Assembly: GCA_028554795.2 (NCBI GenBank)
Contig: JAPYKE020000037.1
Span: forward strand, 372,001-436,000
Direction of reading: 5' to 3'
DNA length: 64,000 nt
Origin: Sinohyriopsis cumingii
Taxonomy: Eukaryota > Mollusca > Bivalvia > Unionida > Unionidae
Part shown: piece by piece, positions 21,415-30,147 of the stretch
Layout: each line of letters begins with the position of its first letter
Numbering within the stretch: position 1 is the stretch's first letter
The notes under the pieces: model-generated
Seen by the model: the letters and a program-made list of their open reading frames with translations, nothing else
What the model was told of the DNA's origin: nothing
The model's database searches: none
Made by a program: the position numbers and the translations under genes

Positions 21415-22359
21415 ATGGAATCCATCTATTATTCTCCGAGAGGATACTGGAAGGGGAAGGCCGCAATTGGTAAGCTTGCAAGCGCTGCAAAGGTAACAAA
21501 GACCACTGCGGCTAATTGGTTATCCAAACAGGCTATATGGCAAATCTATCTACCACCGCCTAAACAAATCAACTTCTCGCGCTTTGATGTCAGCGTACCT
21601 AATGAAGTTCATCAGGCTGATATACTATTTTTGCCGCATGACAACGGTTACAAATACGCGCTAACCGTAGTTGATGTTGCGAGTCGATACAAACAAGCGG
21701 AGCCGTTAAAAACAAAGTCGGCAACTGAAGTAGCCGCTGCGTTTGAGCGGATTTATCGAAGAGGTCCTCTGCGCTGGCCAAATCTATTACAAGTTGATCC
21801 TGGTAGTGAATTTCGCGGCGCTGTTTTATCAACGCTGAAACATCATAGCGTCGCGATACGACGAGGTCATACTGCGCTACATCGTGATCAGGCAATTGTT
21901 GAACGATTCAATCGGACTCTCGCTGAACGGTTATTTGGATATCAATACGCGAAGGAATTCATCCAAGAAAAACGATCTCGTGAATGGGTCAAAAGGTTGC
22001 CAGGCGTAATTGCCGCGTTAAATAACGAGATTACCCGAGCAATCAACATGAAGCCCAGCGACGCGATTAAATACGAGTATATACCCGGAAAATCAAAAAT
22101 AAATAGCGTTTCCAAGCCGATTCTTGGCGATGTCACTGTTAGATATCTGTATGAACCAGGAGAGCTTGAAGGCGGTAAAAAAAGGGCTACCGATCCTATT
22201 TGGAGTGTTACCACACATAACATATCAACGATAACACGATCAACTGGTAGACCACCGATCTACAGACTGGATTCAACTGCTCCTCAGCGCGGATTTACAC
22301 GCGAGCAACTACAAGTGATACCTGACGATACTCAATTACCCCCGCGTGGTCTTAACTAG
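21415..22359 (+). CDS. Retroviral-type (rve) integrase, element A
   Basis: A 314-residue DDE integrase that inserts the linear element and makes the 5 bp duplication seen at its ends. The N-terminal region (YWKGKAAIGKLASAAKV to WLSKQAIW) resembles the usual Polinton integrase head. The catalytic core has Asp69 (QADILFL), Asp128 (LLQVDPGSEF) and Glu163 (AIVERFNR), with 34 residues between the last two, close to the classic 35. The C-terminal part has an SH3-like stretch (DPIWSVTTHNISTI) and STGRPPIYRL. The ATG at 21415 is chosen because the longer upstream frame has only a TTG start and because the AT-rich motif sits right before it. The 3' end overlaps the convergent replication gene by eight bases. 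Confidence 0.94.
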   Translation: MESIYYSPRGYWKGKAAIGKLASAAKVTKTTAANWLSKQAIWQIYLPPPKQINFSRFDVSVPNEVHQADILFLPHDNGYKYALTVVDVASRYKQAEPLKTKSATEVAAAFERIYRRGPLRWPNLLQVDPGSEFRGAVLSTLKHHSVAIRRGHTALHRDQAIVERFNRTLAERLFGYQYAKEFIQEKRSREWVKRLPGVIAALNNEITRAINMKPSDAIKYEYIPGKSKINSVSKPILGDVTVRYLYEPGELEGGKKRATDPIWSVTTHNISTITRSTGRPPIYRLDSTAPQRGFTREQLQVIPDDTQLPPRGLN

Positions 22360-25300
22360 CGCCGTTGCGTCTATTGCACTCAAGACATGTCAACCTCACA
22401 TTGTTTTTAACATGACCGAGACTGTTATCGATTCTGTCCACGGTAAATTGGCGAGTGTCTTTATCCGAATAACGCCAACTCATTATACAATTGCAACTCG
22501 CGCAGTGATTATTCTGTTGTTGTCGTAGCGAGATTATTAATTCGGCATCAATATCAAAACGCCGCTGTTTTTTTTTATCCTGTTGGCGGTAACCCGAGAG
22601 TTTTCTATCAATGACGCTTGCATCGATGGTGACTTTGTCGCCGGCTTCGTCGTTGGTGACTCCGTCACTGACTTCGTCAATAACAATTCTTCGAAGCTGA
22701 TTTATCCTTCGTACTCTGGACACTGCAAGATAGACTAGATTCGACCATTCGATGCGATTATCAACTATCCAAACAATTGTGTCCGTGATGGTTAGTCCCT
22801 GCGAGGAATGTATTGTTGTTGCGTATCCTAGCATCCACGGGGATTTATCAGCACGTAGCGCGTCCTCGACGACACCGATATCAACGAGCACGATATCATT
22901 CAGCACGAGAATTTGTTTTTTTGTCCCCGACGCTGTCGGGGCTGGAATTTCAACTTCAATGTTCTGCCGCCGTGTGTCCGCGGGTCTATAACATAATGGC
23001 ACTGGACGCGTTGGAAACTTTTCCTTATGCAACGTAAACAACTTCCGCTGAAGTGTGTCTCTGACTATCTTTCTACTCGCTACAATCAAATCGTTTGGTC
23101 TCCATGTTTCCCAGAATTCATTCAACGGCGTTTCCGGAATTACCTCGCGGATTATTTCACACTGAACTCTATCCGGCTGTAATCTGATTAGTTTTTTAAC
23201 CTCGCGCAGTTGTTCATCAAGTGCTCGGTAATCAGTATCGGTTTCTTCATAATAGTCCACAAAACCCCTTAACCAATCATGTGGACCCTCGCCGACAAAT
23301 GGTGGTGGTTGGCCATGATCCCCACACATGATTACCGCTGTATTCGCGCGCAGCAACCACTCAAGAAACATTTGTAAAGTATCTAACGAAACAGTACATA
23401 TCTCATCCCAGATGATAATGTCGGGAATAAATTTTTCACCCATTCGATCAGGAGTCCACTCACCGCCGCTGTATCGAAAAAAGCTGTGATAAGTAACGGC
23501 GTCAACATTTCGTTGTTTTATCTCTCGCGCTAGTCTATGGGTCGGTGTAAGCACGATTATACTTGCCCGCGTTCGAAATAATTCAATTGCCCGAGTCGTC
23601 TTTCCTGACCCGCCACAGCCGCTTAAATAAACCGTCTTGTGTCTACAAATTGGATCAGAACACGATGGTGCATTAGACCATTCTGACAATTTATCACCGC
23701 GTAAGTAGTTGTTCTCAACGGTGACATCTGCTGACGGGGAATAATCGCGTCGTATTTCATTTTTAATTCTCCATGTACCCCAACTCTCGTCCGGACTAGT
23801 AAACTCGGCTACGTTTCCCTTATACGCTACGTCAATATAAAATGAATCAACGGCTACTCTAACCGCGGTATCGGGGAATCTATTTATCATCGAGAATAAA
23901 TTGATAGCGGCATAACCCAGCATAGACGCCCTCAAATGCGGATACGCGGGGCTGTCTCCATCGCCGTAGGTAACAACTGTACCCAACCTTGTTCCATTGG
24001 ACAAGAAAGCTGTTTTGCAGTTCACGTATCTATTTTTCGCCACTGCGTCCTTGATTACGAAATCATATTCTGCGTCATCTATAATCAGCCGTGAGCAATA
24101 TCGTTTGTAGTCGCAGTTTTTTCCACCTTGTGTGAACTTACCGATTATTCTTCTACCGAGATCTTTCGCCTCGCGGTTTCGTTGGTTAAATATCCTCCTG
24201 GACCATTCGATGATATATTCCTCGTCGGCATCAATGTTTTTTCTGGACTCGTCAATTATGCTGTCTAGACGCTCCGGTTCTGGTAACCAGACTTCAGTCT
24301 GCGCCCGGTATGATATAATCGCGTCACTGACAATCAACGAAACTAACATGCTACAATCAATCATATACCGTAGCAGCGCTATTGGCAGCCACTTCTTTTC
24401 AGCCATGTGTCTACCGATCCAAATATAACAACAGCGATGAAGTCCTGCCGCGAATTCAAATGATACTATGCGAGCGAATCCGGTTAAATCAAAATCAGGC
24501 AGTGGTCCATTAATAGCAACACGAGTCATTTCATGACTGGGGTGTCCAAATCGTTTGAAATATTCAGCGGCGGATCCATACCCGAGAAAACTCGCTGGAT
24601 AACAGGCAACCATATCAACGGAAATCATAGCGTCGCGGTTGTATTCAGTGTTCCATAGTCCACCGTGATAGTATTCCAAACAACTGGATTGTACATCCGG
24701 TAGAAATTCCTTGCGCGTTGGTCTCCACGCATTTTTCCTTGCTGCAACATGAGCTACAACCGATGGAATCGTAAAACAATTTGTTAGCAGTTGTTCATCA
24801 TGCTCCTCAAATTCTATGGCGGTTTTTTTCATCCTGTTGTGAAATGCTTCAGTGCGATATAATTCACCGTTTGGTCTTACAAACTGATCAAAGGTATCCG
24901 CATCGTTTTCAGCGCTGCGAAGTAACCACACTGATACAGGGTCGTTTTTACACAAGTAGGCAATAGCATCAAATAGTTTCCTCTCCGCGAGAAAACCGTC
25001 CTTGGAGAATTGTTCTCCCAGGAATTCTTCGGGTATATACTTTACTGTTCTATCCCGTGGAAATATTGTGATCGCGGGCGTCCATGCGTGTTCGTTATGA
25101 TCAATAATTTTGATTGGGGCTCCCTTCGATTTATACTTCGATTCGTATAATACTTCACCGGTTAGCGTTGTAACGGTTATTGGAAATCTCAGCGATGTTT
25201 CTAATCTCGCTATGTCGCTGATGGTTGCTCCACGCTCTTTTACGGTTAGTTCCCACTGGTTGATTTTGCTACGTCGTAAATCAGTCAATTTGTTTCCTCG

Positions 25301-25858
25301 ACATGCATTTGTAAAATGCTCTATTATTCGTTCTGCTACACAATTTATCCCCGTTGACTGTTTCATCGGTTTCAGTTTTCCGATATCAGGTTTCTTATTT
25401 AACGGGTATATTCCATAAACAACTGCTGTTTCAGGATACGCTCGTTCATAGTATGGTTTGTCAATTCCGGTTAACAACCCCGGCTTGGAGTCGCGGCTGA
25501 CAATGACTGTTTTCTTGTCGCTGAGAACTGGTTCAAATTTATCACGTATGATCCAATCACCTGATTCCACCCGGACAATGAATTTTACTCTGAAGAAATA
25601 CCTTTTACCGTCAAGTTGTGATATTATCATTGCTGCGCGGTTGTCGTTCATGGTAGCATCAACAACACCATCAATTCGAAATGTTGACCAACTATGAGAT
25701 GCACCATCACGCTTGAATTCATTGATACAATCGCGTATTTTATTCAACAGGGTTCTATCGTTTATTAACGCTTTTGGTGTGTCCTTGAGGACTCTATCGA
25801 GATTGAACTTAATATTTTTCCGGGGCTTAATTGCTGCCAATCTCTCGAACTCATCCAT
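22352..25858 (-). CDS. Fused replication protein: divergent family-B polymerase, SF1 helicase, HNH (element A)
   Basis: One 1168-residue protein. Residues 1-400 are an unassigned N-terminal region that may contain exonuclease or primase-like functions. Polymerase palm motifs follow: motif A SVDMVACYPASF (Asp about 414), a GRRIIGKFTQGG motif B-like segment, and motif C AVDSFYIDV (about 670). Then comes an SF1 (Pif1/RecD-like) helicase: Walker A GCGGSGKTT (about 751), PTHRLAREI, Walker B IIWDEICTV (about 818), CGDHGQPPP, IHSSQGLT and LVYLAVSRVRR (about 1047). The last 60 residues are an HNH domain with two CxxC pairs and FTVDRIDN. Start: ATG at 25858, 16 codons inside a longer frame, chosen because element B agrees and the divergent gene begins 21 bp away. 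Textbook Polintons have a protein-primed PolB without a helicase. Confidence 0.88.
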   Translation of the reverse strand: MDEFERLAAIKPRKNIKFNLDRVLKDTPKALINDRTLLNKIRDCINEFKRDGASHSWSTFRIDGVVDATMNDNRAAMIISQLDGKRYFFRVKFIVRVESGDWIIRDKFEPVLSDKKTVIVSRDSKPGLLTGIDKPYYERAYPETAVVYGIYPLNKKPDIGKLKPMKQSTGINCVAERIIEHFTNACRGNKLTDLRRSKINQWELTVKERGATISDIARLETSLRFPITVTTLTGEVLYESKYKSKGAPIKIIDHNEHAWTPAITIFPRDRTVKYIPEEFLGEQFSKDGFLAERKLFDAIAYLCKNDPVSVWLLRSAENDADTFDQFVRPNGELYRTEAFHNRMKKTAIEFEEHDEQLLTNCFTIPSVVAHVAARKNAWRPTRKEFLPDVQSSCLEYYHGGLWNTEYNRDAMISVDMVACYPASFLGYGSAAEYFKRFGHPSHEMTRVAINGPLPDFDLTGFARIVSFEFAAGLHRCCYIWIGRHMAEKKWLPIALLRYMIDCSMLVSLIVSDAIISYRAQTEVWLPEPERLDSIIDESRKNIDADEEYIIEWSRRIFNQRNREAKDLGRRIIGKFTQGGKNCDYKRYCSRLIIDDAEYDFVIKDAVAKNRYVNCKTAFLSNGTRLGTVVTYGDGDSPAYPHLRASMLGYAAINLFSMINRFPDTAVRVAVDSFYIDVAYKGNVAEFTSPDESWGTWRIKNEIRRDYSPSADVTVENNYLRGDKLSEWSNAPSCSDPICRHKTVYLSGCGGSGKTTRAIELFRTRASIIVLTPTHRLAREIKQRNVDAVTYHSFFRYSGGEWTPDRMGEKFIPDIIIWDEICTVSLDTLQMFLEWLLRANTAVIMCGDHGQPPPFVGEGPHDWLRGFVDYYEETDTDYRALDEQLREVKKLIRLQPDRVQCEIIREVIPETPLNEFWETWRPNDLIVASRKIVRDTLQRKLFTLHKEKFPTRPVPLCYRPADTRRQNIEVEIPAPTASGTKKQILVLNDIVLVDIGVVEDALRADKSPWMLGYATTIHSSQGLTITDTIVWIVDNRIEWSNLVYLAVSRVRRINQLRRIVIDEVSDGVTNDEAGDKVTIDASVIDRKLSGYRQQDKKKQRRFDIDAELIISLRQQQNNHCASCNCIMSWRYSDKDTRQFTVDRIDNSLGHVKNNVRLTCLECNRRNGAS

Positions 25859-25879
25859 ATAATTAAAACAAGTATTTAA
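25859..25879. promoter_or_regulatory. Divergent promoter region, replication gene / double-zinc gene
   Basis: A 21 bp AT-only-rich gap separates the two divergent ATGs, with AAGTATTTAAATG at the right-hand start. It is conserved in element B at 50213-50233. Confidence 0.55.
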
Positions 25880-26221
25880 ATGAAAGAATATAGTATAATG
25901 AATCACTGCAAATGGTTGATGATTGGGTCGACAACCCCGTGCAATAAATCATGCAGAGGTGAATTCTGCGGGTATCATTTACAAAGCGTTCGTAATGGTT
26001 CTCTTGGCCCCCTCCCGTGCTTGGTTTGCCACGTCGGTGTAAGAGGAAAATCACAGTTATGTATTAATTGTGGCGGAAAGCGATACAGGGAACTAAAACG
26101 CTATTATGACAAGCGAATTAAAAACGCCGTCATTGACCCCACCGCTGACTCCATCATCAAAATCCCTCAAGACTACGTTGAAAGATTCATAATTAAACCA
26201 AATAATAAATTAGACAAGTAG
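25880..26221 (+). CDS. Small double-zinc-site protein, element A
   Basis: A 113-residue protein with two clear metal sites: C21-x3-C25-x4-C30-x2-H33 and C47-x2-C50-x10-C61-x2-C64. A basic helix follows (KRYRELKRYYDKRIKN), which could contact nucleic acid. It is the first of the rightward gene block and diverges from the replication gene, so an early or regulatory role, such as transcription factor, is plausible but not shown. An internal Met at codon 7 (25898) is an alternative start. The copy in element B is nearly identical. I do not recognise a named family. Confidence 0.75.
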   Translation: MKEYSIMNHCKWLMIGSTTPCNKSCRGEFCGYHLQSVRNGSLGPLPCLVCHVGVRGKSQLCINCGGKRYRELKRYYDKRIKNAVIDPTADSIIKIPQDYVERFIIKPNNKLDK

Positions 26222-26234
26222 TATTATTATACAA

Positions 26235-26741
26235 ATGGACCAAGAATTTCAGCCGCATCCCCTGCTCGTCAATTACGAGGCATCTCGCGACGGCATTGTT
26301 AGAAATCGTAGACTGAAGAAGCCGGTTGGATGGAAAAATAATCAGGGGTATTTGATGTTTGGTGCCGGAAAGAAGAAGTATCTTGTTCACAGGGTGGTAT
26401 ATGAAGCGTTTAAGGGGCCAATCGAGGATGGTTTCGTTATTGATCACATTGATTCTGATTGTCTAAATAATTCTCTTATAAACTTGCAAGCTATCTCTCA
26501 GAGTGAAAACAATAAAAAAGGCCAAACTGGTAAATTTTCAAAGCAAGCAATGGGTGTTAAATCGTTTGATGCAACAACCCACGAAGAAAAAATATTTCAG
26601 TCGATGAATGAGGCGGGAAAATACTTTGACATTTGTAGAGCCTCAATACGAAGAGTAGCAGAACGAGTATATCAAACAGCGATCTCAAAAAAGACCGGGC
26701 ATAGAATTCGATTTTCATATATAACAGAAATTAGCGAGTGA
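26235..26741 (+). CDS. Free-standing HNH homing-type endonuclease, element A
   Basis: A 168-residue protein. The N-terminal half has the phage homing-nuclease layout: a YEASRDGIVRN start, then GYLMFG, then KKYLVHRVVYEAF and DGFVIDHIDSDCLNNSLINL, which is the H-N-H core (His of VHR, the DHID pair, Asn of NNSL). The C-terminal half (KSFDATTHEEKIFQSMNEAGKYFDI to KTGHRIRFSY) resembles the NUMOD1/IENR1 DNA-binding repeat. Such enzymes cut specific DNA and spread their own gene. It is set between two element genes, with 13 bp upstream and 146 bp of non-coding sequence downstream that differs between A and B. It is separate from the HNH domain of the replication protein. Copy B is more diverged than neighbouring genes. 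Confidence 0.85.
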   Translation: MDQEFQPHPLLVNYEASRDGIVRNRRLKKPVGWKNNQGYLMFGAGKKKYLVHRVVYEAFKGPIEDGFVIDHIDSDCLNNSLINLQAISQSENNKKGQTGKFSKQAMGVKSFDATTHEEKIFQSMNEAGKYFDICRASIRRVAERVYQTAISKKTGHRIRFSYITEISE

Positions 26742-26887
26742 CGAAGTCACCGTGACAAGGCCACCATGACAGTGCGAACGCTACAACAAATCGTCTGTTC
26801 CGGAAGAAAACAAAGTATGAACACCTCGGGATTGATACGCGGGGTTTCATTTTTTTTTATTTAAAAACAAGATGTTTTATAAGAATA
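26742..26887. promoter_or_regulatory. Intergenic region before the virion-gene block, element A
   Basis: A 146 bp gap holding a GTGAC-rich stretch (GTGACGAAGTCACCGTGAC), a T-rich tract, and GTTTTATAAGAATA at 26874-26887 right before the next ATG. Its left half is unlike the corresponding gap of B, while the T-tract and the AT motif are shared. Confidence 0.45.
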
Positions 26888-27268
26888 ATGAATATCGAAG
26901 ACATCAATAATATATTAGCCGAGATTTCAAAATTAAAAAATCAAGGAATTGAATTATCTGATGGTCTCGACAGTGAAAAAATATTATCCGATTATGAGAT
27001 TATTAACGAACAATCGAAACGGGGGCGTTTTACCCTGGCCCGCGAGTATTTTTTTATAAAACGATTACAACATACGATCAATGAAAACTTGTACCACAAT
27101 GACGCAAATGCATTCATTGGACTATTCACTGCCGTTGAAATAATACGAAAAAAACTCGGACGTGTTTATGAACGACGCCGGGAGATTTCTAGTAAGATCA
27201 AAAACATTAGAAGGATCATAGACGAAAACTCCGGCGAGAAATTAGAAATTGCTTCGCAATTGCAATAA
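26888..27268 (+). CDS. Predicted coiled-coil protein, element A
   Basis: A 126-residue, mostly helical charged protein (EDINNILAEISKLKNQ; VEIIRKKLGRVYERRREISS), with no domain I recognise. It opens the rightward block of structural genes. Its stop overlaps the next start as TAATG at 27266-27270, an arrangement typical of compact viral genomes and implying linked translation. In element B a 15 bp deletion and a short insertion change the centre and the C-terminus, so the tail is not under strong constraint. Confidence 0.65.
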   Translation: MNIEDINNILAEISKLKNQGIELSDGLDSEKILSDYEIINEQSKRGRFTLAREYFFIKRLQHTINENLYHNDANAFIGLFTAVEIIRKKLGRVYERRREISSKIKNIRRIIDENSGEKLEIASQLQ

Positions 27269-28212
27269 TGGTAGGCGAATCACTTACTACTCGGCTAGCC
27301 AGAGAGCGGCTAGCGGCGCTTAAAAAGTTCATACCGTTACGGGACAGGGTCCGAGAACAACTTCAAACGCGGCAGCAACTACAAACCGATTTTACTGTTG
27401 GAAGCGAACAACTCTTTGCCCCGGTAACTAAAGCGACCAAAGATGTTACGGCGGCAACTGTACCCGTCCTCGATGCGCTTGAAAAGATAGCGGCAGAGAC
27501 AAAACAAACAAAAAGGTCTTTAGAAACACTCCCTGCGAAAATAGCGGCTGCTACAACACGGAGGCCACCACCACTCGCTATAACCGAACCACAAGAACCT
27601 TATGTTACAATGGCCGACGAGGAAGAACTAGGTGCTACTGCGAAAGAACCAGAAGAAGAAATACCGGAAGAAGAAATACCGGAAGAAGAAATACCGGAAG
27701 AAAAAGAGGGGAATATACCCCGTATTGTACTCAAGAAGAGCACAATAGATCAAATTAGAGGCTTCAGCAACAGGGAAGAATTAATTAATTTTGCTGCCAA
27801 CAATTTTGCTAAGAGCATACGAGATAAGAAGCATATCAATAGCGGTTACGAGAAAAATATAAAGTCGTTAAAAGACTGGGCAAGAATAGTGTATTTAGCG
27901 AGTAAACATAAAGATGCATTACCACATCGTAGTAAATCCGATTACGACGCATTCCACAAGGAAGTTAAGAGTATAACACCAAAAAAAGGAAAAGGATACT
28001 CTGTTGGTAAAGAATCCTACGGCGTTACCTGTCCTGGTAGTGTTCTCAGTGATATATCACGGCTAGAGGTACTAATTGGAGGAAAACAAGCCGGAAATAA
28101 CTCTCCGGAAATAATCAATGAGGCCGCTGATATTTGCAAGCGTTTATTTGCAGGCGGTATTATGGACATTAATGCATATCGAACGCTCATAGACGAACTC
28201 GTGGATGATTAA
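27268..28212 (+). CDS. Virion-associated protein with acidic repeat, element A
   Basis: A 314-residue protein. The N-terminus is a helical basic region (TTRLARERLAALKKF) followed by repeated heptads. Residues about 130-150 are a triple EEEIPEEEIP repeat. The C-terminal 60 residues (SRLEVLIGGKQAGNNSPEIINEAADICKR) form a compact helical domain that I have seen at the end of similar proteins in aquatic Polinton-like elements. That resemblance is from memory of the pattern only. It is probably a scaffold or core protein, since it lies directly before the pVI-like and capsid genes. Start at the ATG overlapping the previous stop. Confidence 0.65.
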   Translation: MVGESLTTRLARERLAALKKFIPLRDRVREQLQTRQQLQTDFTVGSEQLFAPVTKATKDVTAATVPVLDALEKIAAETKQTKRSLETLPAKIAAATTRRPPPLAITEPQEPYVTMADEEELGATAKEPEEEIPEEEIPEEEIPEEKEGNIPRIVLKKSTIDQIRGFSNREELINFAANNFAKSIRDKKHINSGYEKNIKSLKDWARIVYLASKHKDALPHRSKSDYDAFHKEVKSITPKKGKGYSVGKESYGVTCPGSVLSDISRLEVLIGGKQAGNNSPEIINEAADICKRLFAGGIMDINAYRTLIDELVDD

Positions 28213-28225
28213 TTGGAAAACCGGT

Positions 28226-28240
28226 GTTTTTATAATAAAG
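28226..28240 (+). promoter_or_regulatory. ATG-proximal AT-rich motif, pVI-like gene
   Basis: GTTTTTATAATAAAG immediately before the ATG at 28241. Its presence makes 28241 a better start than the in-frame ATG at 28205. Confidence 0.5.
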
Positions 28241-28675
28241 ATGATCATACACTACAACCACAATAAACCAGTACTCGTCTACGTGGTAAACTCGCGATTG
28301 CCTGTTTACCGCGCGTACTATGGAGATGGTCTCGGTAGCACCATTGCGGGGTTATTTACAAGAATGGCTCCAAAAGTAGCGCCGTTAGCCAAACAATTAG
28401 GAATGAAGGCTATTGATGTTATTCGTGATAAGGGAATCAGCGCTATTGGAGACGTTGCCGGAAAGGCGCTTTCAGCCGCGCGGGACAAACTAATGTCGTT
28501 GGTGAGGAGAAAAAAGCAAAAACCACCGGTGATGCCATCAACGACAGTGATGCCTGCGAATGTCAGTAAAGTGATAAATAACGCCGTGGAAGAAAAACTA
28601 GCGTCGTTGGTAAACAATAATCAAGATGACATCGCAAACATAATAGCGGGAAGTGGTTTAAAACCACGACGATGA
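28241..28675 (+). CDS. pVI-like basic minor capsid protein candidate, element A
   Basis: A 144-residue protein starting at 28241. It has YYGDGLGSTIAGLFTRMAP near residue 30, then an amphipathic region (LAKQLGMKAIDVIRDKG), a Lys/Arg-rich stretch (RRKKQKPP) and a C-terminus ending in basic residues. A short Gly-containing start followed by amphipathic helices and a basic patch is the layout of adenovirus pVI/pX-like and Polinton minor capsid proteins. The position right before the major capsid gene agrees. The family assignment is by architecture, not by strong sequence motifs. Confidence 0.6.
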   Translation: MIIHYNHNKPVLVYVVNSRLPVYRAYYGDGLGSTIAGLFTRMAPKVAPLAKQLGMKAIDVIRDKGISAIGDVAGKALSAARDKLMSLVRRKKQKPPVMPSTTVMPANVSKVINNAVEEKLASLVNNNQDDIANIIAGSGLKPRR

Positions 28676-28690
28676 TTTAGATGCATCAGC

Positions 28691-28705
28691 GTATTATTAA
28701 ATAAA
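28691..28705 (+). promoter_or_regulatory. ATG-proximal AT-rich motif, major capsid gene
   Basis: GTATTATTAAATAAA immediately before the capsid ATG. Conserved in element B (47086-47100). Confidence 0.5.
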
Positions 28706-30118
28706 ATGTTTAAACGAACAGCTGACCCGGCGTTTGATATGGACGCACCAGTGCACAAGGATGATTCTGTCCGTAATTATCAATTTTATTCCTATCATGC
28801 AGTACAACCCGACATACGATCGCGAATTGAACTTCAAGTCCATGATACCAGTAAATATTTTTTACCGTGTGAAGCGTTTATTGAAATCGAAGGAGAACTT
28901 GTAACAGAGGCCGATACTCCTGCTGTACCAGCACCGTATCCAGATGGTACCAAAGTTGGCTTAGTCAATAACGGCGTAATAGCGCTGTTTGAGAGCGCAA
29001 AATATCTCATTGACGGGCGAGAGATCGAGTCTATAGAACGCGATGTTGATGTTGCTACAACAATAATCGGGCTAGCAAGATATTCAGACGATTATACAAG
29101 ATCAGCGGGTCCATCTATGATGTTTGCAAAGGATACTAGAAACACTGCTGGAAACTCGCAATTTGTGGTAAGACGACCAAGAAATAATGCTAATAACAAT
29201 GATGTTGATGTTGAGAATATGATTATAAACAGCGATCCTAATTTTAACATCGGAGCTGCAACACGCATATCAATGTTAACAGGGGCGCGTAGATCTTTCT
29301 CATGCGCGATTCCACTGCATCATATATTTGGATTTTGTAGGAACGTGCGAAAAGTTATCTACGGAGCAAAGCATACCGTGGTGCTTGTGCGAAAAGGTGA
29401 TGATAGAAATGCAATTTGGAGAATTCCAGCGGATCCTGCAAATCCAAATAATGACCCTGGTAAAGTCGTTTTAACTAAAATATTATTGTGGATGCCAGTA
29501 ATGACTCCATCCATTACCACAGAGGCACGATTGCTATCCTTCATGGAGCAGGGAGGAAAATCATTACTAAGTTGGCTAACAACAACAACAGATACTAAGC
29601 AATCAAATATCAATGGTATATTCACATGGAACCTGGCATCACAACAAGGCATTTCGGCTCCGCGTCATATATTTGTTGCGTTGCAGGATATGACGAGAGT
29701 TGATAATCAATTATTCAGCCATATGATATTTGATCGATTAGGCGTTACTGACGTCTCGCTGAGAATAAACGGCCAGCAGGAACCATCCGAGGATATACAA
29801 CTTAATTACGGTCAAAACCATGTCGCACGTGTGTACCATCGGTTGCTGTCATATATGAGTCGTGATCAAAACGTCGACACTGGTTTGCAAATATCACAAT
29901 ATGATTTCAAAGAACTATATCCGATTTATTATTTTTCGTTGGAACATCTTGATTTAACAAGACAGTCCGTCGTTGATATACACTTCCGAGCTAATGTAAC
30001 TCGCGGCGTTATTGCCAATTATAGAGCTATTGCTGTCATCCTCAGCGATAAATCAATGCTGCTAGAAGGTGCTGGCGGACGAATGAGAATCGTTGATGCG
30101 CCAGTGGAAAACATGTAA
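28706..30118 (+). CDS. Major capsid protein (double jelly-roll type), element A
   Basis: A 470-residue protein, mostly beta-strand in character, that would form the capsid shell. The order of segments fits the Polinton/adintovirus MCP family often labelled F54H12.2-like: an N-terminal Asp-rich arm, LVNNGVIALFESAKYLIDGREIE, a Ser/Tyr loop (GLARYSDDYTRSAG), HIFGFCRNVRKVIYGAKHTVVL at the junction of the two barrels, then TKILLWMPVMTPSI and a C-terminal barrel ending in YFSLEHLDLTRQS and IHFRANVT. Length is in the usual range. The frame is intact here but broken in element B. It is followed after 29 bp by the hydrophobic protein gene. Confidence 0.82.
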   Translation: MFKRTADPAFDMDAPVHKDDSVRNYQFYSYHAVQPDIRSRIELQVHDTSKYFLPCEAFIEIEGELVTEADTPAVPAPYPDGTKVGLVNNGVIALFESAKYLIDGREIESIERDVDVATTIIGLARYSDDYTRSAGPSMMFAKDTRNTAGNSQFVVRRPRNNANNNDVDVENMIINSDPNFNIGAATRISMLTGARRSFSCAIPLHHIFGFCRNVRKVIYGAKHTVVLVRKGDDRNAIWRIPADPANPNNDPGKVVLTKILLWMPVMTPSITTEARLLSFMEQGGKSLLSWLTTTTDTKQSNINGIFTWNLASQQGISAPRHIFVALQDMTRVDNQLFSHMIFDRLGVTDVSLRINGQQEPSEDIQLNYGQNHVARVYHRLLSYMSRDQNVDTGLQISQYDFKELYPIYYFSLEHLDLTRQSVVDIHFRANVTRGVIANYRAIAVILSDKSMLLEGAGGRMRIVDAPVENM

Positions 30119-30135
30119 TTGAAAGCACAAAACGC

Positions 30136-30147
30136 GTTTACAATAAA
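30136..30147 (+). promoter_or_regulatory. ATG-proximal AT-rich motif, hydrophobic protein gene
   Basis: GTTTACAATAAA directly before ATG 30148. Identical in the reverse orientation in element B (TTTATTGTAAAC at 45642-45655). Confidence 0.55.

Noticed and set aside
22352-22528. Plus-strand frame over the HNH end
   Set aside because: Antisense to the conserved HNH domain.
25859-25906. Longer replication-protein start (16 more codons)
   Set aside because: It would overlap the divergent zinc gene start, and the sequence there looks like non-coding AT-rich DNA.
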